Assembly: GCA_003486645.1 (NCBI GenBank)
Contig: DNGI01000335.1
Span: 2,560 to 10,723 of the forward strand
Origin: Cyanobacteria bacterium UBA11370
Lineage (GTDB): Bacteria; Cyanobacteriota; Cyanobacteriia; Cyanobacteriales; Coleofasciculaceae
Direction: 5' to 3'
DNA length: 8,164 nucleotides
Shown: in pieces, positions 6,222 through 8,164 of the stretch
Layout: each line of letters starts with the position of its first letter
How positions within the stretch are numbered: position 1 is the stretch's first letter
The notes under the pieces: generated by a model
Told to the model about the DNA's origin: nothing
Databases searched by the model: none
What the model saw: only the letters and a program-made list of their open reading frames with translations
Position numbers and translations under genes: made by a program

Positions 6222-6278
6222 AACGGCTGTGGCAACGGCTGTGGCAACGGATGGGGTAGCGGATGTAACGGATGGGTT
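6222..6278. repeat. degenerate 12-bp tandem repeat after the porin stop
   Basis: AACGGCTGTGGC occurs at 6222-6233 and exactly again at 6234-6245. AACGGATGGGGT follows at 6246-6257, then a shortened AGCGGATGT and AACGGATGGGTT at 6267-6278. That is about 4.7 units starting one base after the stop codon. It is G-rich, unlike its surroundings, and its 12-bp period differs from the 7-bp tracts elsewhere. Confidence 0.8.
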
Positions 6279-6312
6279 ATTGGTGAGGGTTATAGTTAAT
6301 TTGTCCGTTACA
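6264..6312. terminator. possible hairpin between the convergent porin and EamA genes
   Basis: TGTAACGGA at 6264-6272 and TCCGTTACA at 6304-6312 are perfect 9-bp inverted copies with a 31-base loop. They lie in the 127-base gap between two converging genes. A T-run (TTTTTT, about 6335-6340) is 20 or more bases beyond the stem, so classical intrinsic termination is doubtful. Confidence 0.35.
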
Positions 6313-6347
6313 TTGGCTACTATTTAGGTGGTGGTTTTTTGATTAAT

Positions 6348-7283
6348 TTAGTTGGGTGTTAATTGTTTCTTTCCTAACGCAACAGCCATGGAACCGATCA
6401 TAACTAAAATTGCTCCGAATCCTCCTAGTAGGGTTAAATGATCGGGTGGAATTAGGGTAGGGGTTAACCAGGAAACAGCCCAAATGGATATTACGGTTAC
6501 AATGGGTGTTAAGGCTAAAACTGCACTGACTCGTGATGCTTCCCAGTGATCTAATGCTTCGGCTAGCGCACCGTAAGCAATTAATGTATTTAAACCGCAA
6601 AATAGTAGGATACTCAGATGGTAGGGACTCAATGTGAAGAGTATTTGGGGGGCGGAAAAGGGTGTGAATAATAGCATACAGCCGCCATAAATGACTAGCA
6701 TTATGCTGGAGGAGGGGAATTTTTGTAGTAACTGTTTCTGTGCTAAGGCATAAATGGCCCATGCTATTGCTCCTAGTATAATGATACAGTTTCCTAGCAG
6801 ATAGGTTGATTGCGATGTTAGCACGGTTTTCAATTTTTCATGGAAAAAGAGGGCAAACCCTAATGTTAAAATTCCTAAGCCTAACCATTGTTTGTAAGTA
6901 TAGCGTTCTTTGAAAACTGCTAATGCTCCCACTCCAAAAAGGACGGGTGCGAGTTGAATGAAAACTTGGGCGTTTGTGGGTGAGGTTTGGGCTAAACCTT
7001 GGAGGTAAAATAGGTAATTCAACCCTAAAAATAAGGTGGCGATCGCTAATAATTTTAGGGATGTTGAGTAGAGTGTTTGAGGGTTAGGAAGTTGTTGTCT
7101 TGCAGTTAGGTAAATAGCTAAAAGTGCAAAGGCGATCGCAAAGCGAAACCAAGTAAGTGTGTAGACATCCAGCACCTCAAGCATTATCGTTAAGGCAATG
7201 GGTAGAATTCCCCACAGAAAAACAGCCAAAAGTGATAAGGTTAGCCCCAATTGCCAGCGCCCTGATGTGTTATGGAGTTGCAT
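6348..7283 (-). CDS. EamA / DMT-family transporter
   Basis: This 311-residue integral membrane protein of the drug/metabolite transporter superfamily has the usual length and about ten hydrophobic helices arranged as two EamA repeats, at about 13-138 and 153-304. Typical family features are visible. Repeat 1 starts with LLAVFLWGILP and ends with AVFKERYTYKQWLGLGILTLGF. Repeat 2 starts with LGAIAWAIYAL and includes RVSAVLALTPIVTVI, the helix that usually precedes the conserved end of the second repeat. Such proteins commonly export amino acids or other small metabolites, but sequence alone does not give the substrate. The ATG at 7283 has no clear Shine-Dalgarno (the bases before it read GCTACTC). 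The gene is convergent with the porin and 264 bases downstream of the Uma2 gene on the same strand, probably with its own promoter. Confidence 0.92.
   Translation of the reverse strand: MQLHNTSGRWQLGLTLSLLAVFLWGILPIALTIMLEVLDVYTLTWFRFAIAFALLAIYLTARQQLPNPQTLYSTSLKLLAIATLFLGLNYLFYLQGLAQTSPTNAQVFIQLAPVLFGVGALAVFKERYTYKQWLGLGILTLGFALFFHEKLKTVLTSQSTYLLGNCIIILGAIAWAIYALAQKQLLQKFPSSSIMLVIYGGCMLLFTPFSAPQILFTLSPYHLSILLFCGLNTLIAYGALAEALDHWEASRVSAVLALTPIVTVISIWAVSWLTPTLIPPDHLTLLGGFGAILVMIGSMAVALGKKQLTPN
7039..7046. repeat. HIP1 octamer in the EamA gene
   Basis: GCGATCGC, read on the minus strand in frame as A80-I81-A82 within a transmembrane helix. Confidence 0.95.
7132..7139. repeat. HIP1 octamer in the EamA gene, second copy
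   Basis: GCGATCGC, read on the minus strand in frame as A49-I50-A51 within the second transmembrane helix. Confidence 0.95.
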
Positions 7284-7332
7284 GAGTAGCAGTGGTTTTT
7301 TTGCTTCGTTATCCTTGGCAAACGAACTAGAG

Positions 7333-7366
7333 ACTATAGCCGTTGTTTCAACTATAGCGGTTGTTT
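7333..7366. repeat. 16-bp direct repeat upstream of the EamA gene
   Basis: ACTATAGCCGTTGTTT at 7333-7348 recurs as ACTATAGCGGTTGTTT at 7351-7366, with one mismatch and an 18-bp period. On the minus strand each copy contains TATAGT, a plausible -10 hexamer. The pair lies 50-83 bases upstream of the EamA ATG. It could be two regulator half-sites or a duplicated promoter core, and neither is proven. Confidence 0.5.
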
Positions 7367-7417
7367 GAAGGTATTACACTACAATTATATTACAATCAGT
7401 AAAATATGGCACTCCAC

Positions 7418-7424
7418 AGGAGGT
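7418..7424 (+). promoter_or_regulatory. orphan Shine-Dalgarno-like AGGAGGT
   Basis: AGGAGGT on the plus strand is a strong ribosome-site match, but nothing useful follows. ATT at 7431 and TTG at 7436 open only a few codons before a stop. It may be chance or the remnant of a lost gene. Confidence 0.2.
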
Positions 7425-7499
7425 AATATCATTTTTGCTTAAATACTTATAATTAGGAATGAAACGGGGATGCAAAGAGTTTTTGTTAATAAGTAATTA

Positions 7500-7529
7500 G
7501 CCGTACATACTATAATGTGGCGATACGGC
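7500..7529 (-). terminator. possible hairpin after the Uma2 gene
   Basis: GCCGTA at 7500-7505 and TACGGC at 7524-7529 are perfect inverted copies, about 18 bases beyond the Uma2 stop on its coding strand. The 18-base loop can form a small inner CAT/ATG pairing. The minus strand continues with an A/T-rich TAATTACTTATTAAC rather than a pure U-run, so this is a weak terminator candidate. Confidence 0.35.
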
Positions 7530-7547
7530 AAGGAGTTGGTTCAAGGA

Positions 7548-8084
7548 TCAAGCTAACAATTCATCCATGGTTATATTAAATCCTTTTAAAACAGTCTGAG
7601 TATTAATAATTTCTCCAACCGTTAATAACAGATGTTGTTCTTGAGTAATTACAATAATCCATAAACTCTCAGGAAACACTAACCAAACTTCCTGACAACC
7701 GGATTCTAAATACTCTTTCGCCTTAGCAAATAACTCTTCACCACTATCATCAGGAGAGGCAATTTCAGCAATTAATGGGAAACTCTGAGGGAGTGCTGTA
7801 ACCCCTGCATATTGAGTTACTAGTTCTGGTGTGAGGTAAGATACATCTGGACGACGACCTTGTTTATTTGTGCGACAAAGTGCTTCCGTATAAACTTCTC
7901 CACCTTGACCACTGGATATCATATGATTTCTCCAGTAGTAACTAAGCTTTGCTTGAACCTGACCGTGCCTTAATGTCATACCTGTTTTCTCAATCAGTTG
8001 TCCATCAACCCACTCATTATTATCAATGGGATGACGTAAAAAATGGTCTAGGGAGATAGTTGTTTGTTCAATAGTAGCGATCAT
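7548..8084 (-). CDS. Uma2 family (DUF820) putative endonuclease
   Basis: This 178-residue protein of the Uma2/DUF820 family has a PD-(D/E)XK nuclease-like fold and is greatly expanded in cyanobacteria. Its biological role is not established. The sequence is of family length and complete. The N-terminal helix and NNEWVDGQLIEK strand contain the E-x-x-x-G-x-x-x-E pattern. RRPDVSYL supplies D80, LIAEIASPDD supplies E107, and KAKEYLESGCQEVWLVFPE supplies K121/K123 and the conserved Y-x-x-x-G-x-x-E-x-W-L-V block. These are the expected acidic and lysine residues of the active site, so it looks intact. The ATG at 8084 has no Shine-Dalgarno. Upstream is AACAAAAAC and then the heptad tract. The reading frame stays open from the ATG to the right edge of the window, but no start codon occurs in it. 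No antitoxin-like partner is adjacent. Confidence 0.88.
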   Translation of the reverse strand: MIATIEQTTISLDHFLRHPIDNNEWVDGQLIEKTGMTLRHGQVQAKLSYYWRNHMISSGQGGEVYTEALCRTNKQGRRPDVSYLTPELVTQYAGVTALPQSFPLIAEIASPDDSGEELFAKAKEYLESGCQEVWLVFPESLWIIVITQEQHLLLTVGEIINTQTVLKGFNITMDELLA

Positions 8085-8091
8085 GTTTTTG

Positions 8092-8164
8092 TTGTTGGTT
8101 GTTGGTTGTTGGTTGTTGGTTGTTGGTTGTTGGTTGTTGGTTGTTGGTTGTTGGTTGTTAGTTG
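8092..8164. repeat. (TTGTTGG)n heptanucleotide tandem repeat, right edge
   Basis: There are nine exact TTGTTGG units from 8092 to 8154, a tenth with one change (TTGTTAG, 8155-8161), and a partial unit cut by the window edge. The tract begins 7 bases from the Uma2 start codon, so it occupies the position of that gene's 5' untranslated region and promoter. On the Uma2 coding strand the unit is CCAACAA, which has no stop codon in any frame. Slippage could change the copy number. Confidence 0.97.

Noticed and set aside
6343..6762. Minus-strand frame of 139 codons overlapping the EamA gene in another frame
   Set aside because: It is a shifted-frame shadow of the transporter, rich in Arg, Asn, His and Ser with no domain pattern.
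7548..8084. Uma2 gene as the nuclease of a toxin-antitoxin or mobile-element module
   Set aside because: No small partner gene, transposase or terminal inverted repeats lie next to it. Uma2 genes are common as single genes in cyanobacteria.
8092..8164. CRISPR array
   Set aside because: The repeat is a contiguous 7-bp unit with no spacers, and no cas genes are present.

Overview
The window looks like chromosomal DNA of a cyanobacterium. The evidence is five copies of the HIP1 octamer GCGATCGC, a PEP-CTERM exported protein, an SLH-domain outer-membrane porin of the cyanobacterial type, a Uma2 (DUF820) family protein, and several intergenic heptanucleotide tandem repeats of the STRR type known from cyanobacterial genomes. 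I cannot name a genus from the sequence alone. No transposase, integrase, phage gene, tRNA, rRNA or CRISPR array was seen.

Layout from left to right: (1) heptad-repeat DNA at the window edge, running to within a few bases of the stop codon of mgtE (minus strand), a magnesium channel gene with a TTG start and a strong ribosome binding site. (2) A 351-base divergent intergenic region. (3) A plus-strand gene for a secreted choice-of-anchor-C/DUF642-like protein with a C-terminal PEP-CTERM sorting signal. (4) A convergent hairpin, then a small minus-strand gene for a putative Cys-containing exported protein or lipoprotein. (5) A minus-strand gene for a protein with an N-terminal HTH-like domain, a GAF domain carrying the NKFDE signature of cyclic-nucleotide-binding GAFs, and a C-terminal coiled coil. 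(6) A 291-base divergent region rich in inverted repeats, upstream of a plus-strand SLH-OprB porin of the 'iron uptake porin' family. (7) A minus-strand EamA/DMT transporter convergent with the porin. (8) A minus-strand Uma2-family gene whose start codon lies a few bases from a long perfect (TTGTTGG)n tract that runs off the right edge.

The genes do not form an obvious pathway or operon. They are mostly monocistronic with long gaps. Envelope and transport functions dominate: Mg2+ channel, porin, DMT exporter, PEP-CTERM protein and possible lipoprotein. I do not see a convincing new multi-gene system. The signals that gene families do not explain are in the intergenic DNA. Short tandem repeats at five loci all have a 7-bp period but different unit sequences. 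The same TTGTTGG heptad occurs in the same orientation at both window ends. Symmetric elements crowd the region upstream of the porin. Four of the five HIP1 sites are in frame as Ala-Ile-Ala inside hydrophobic or export segments.
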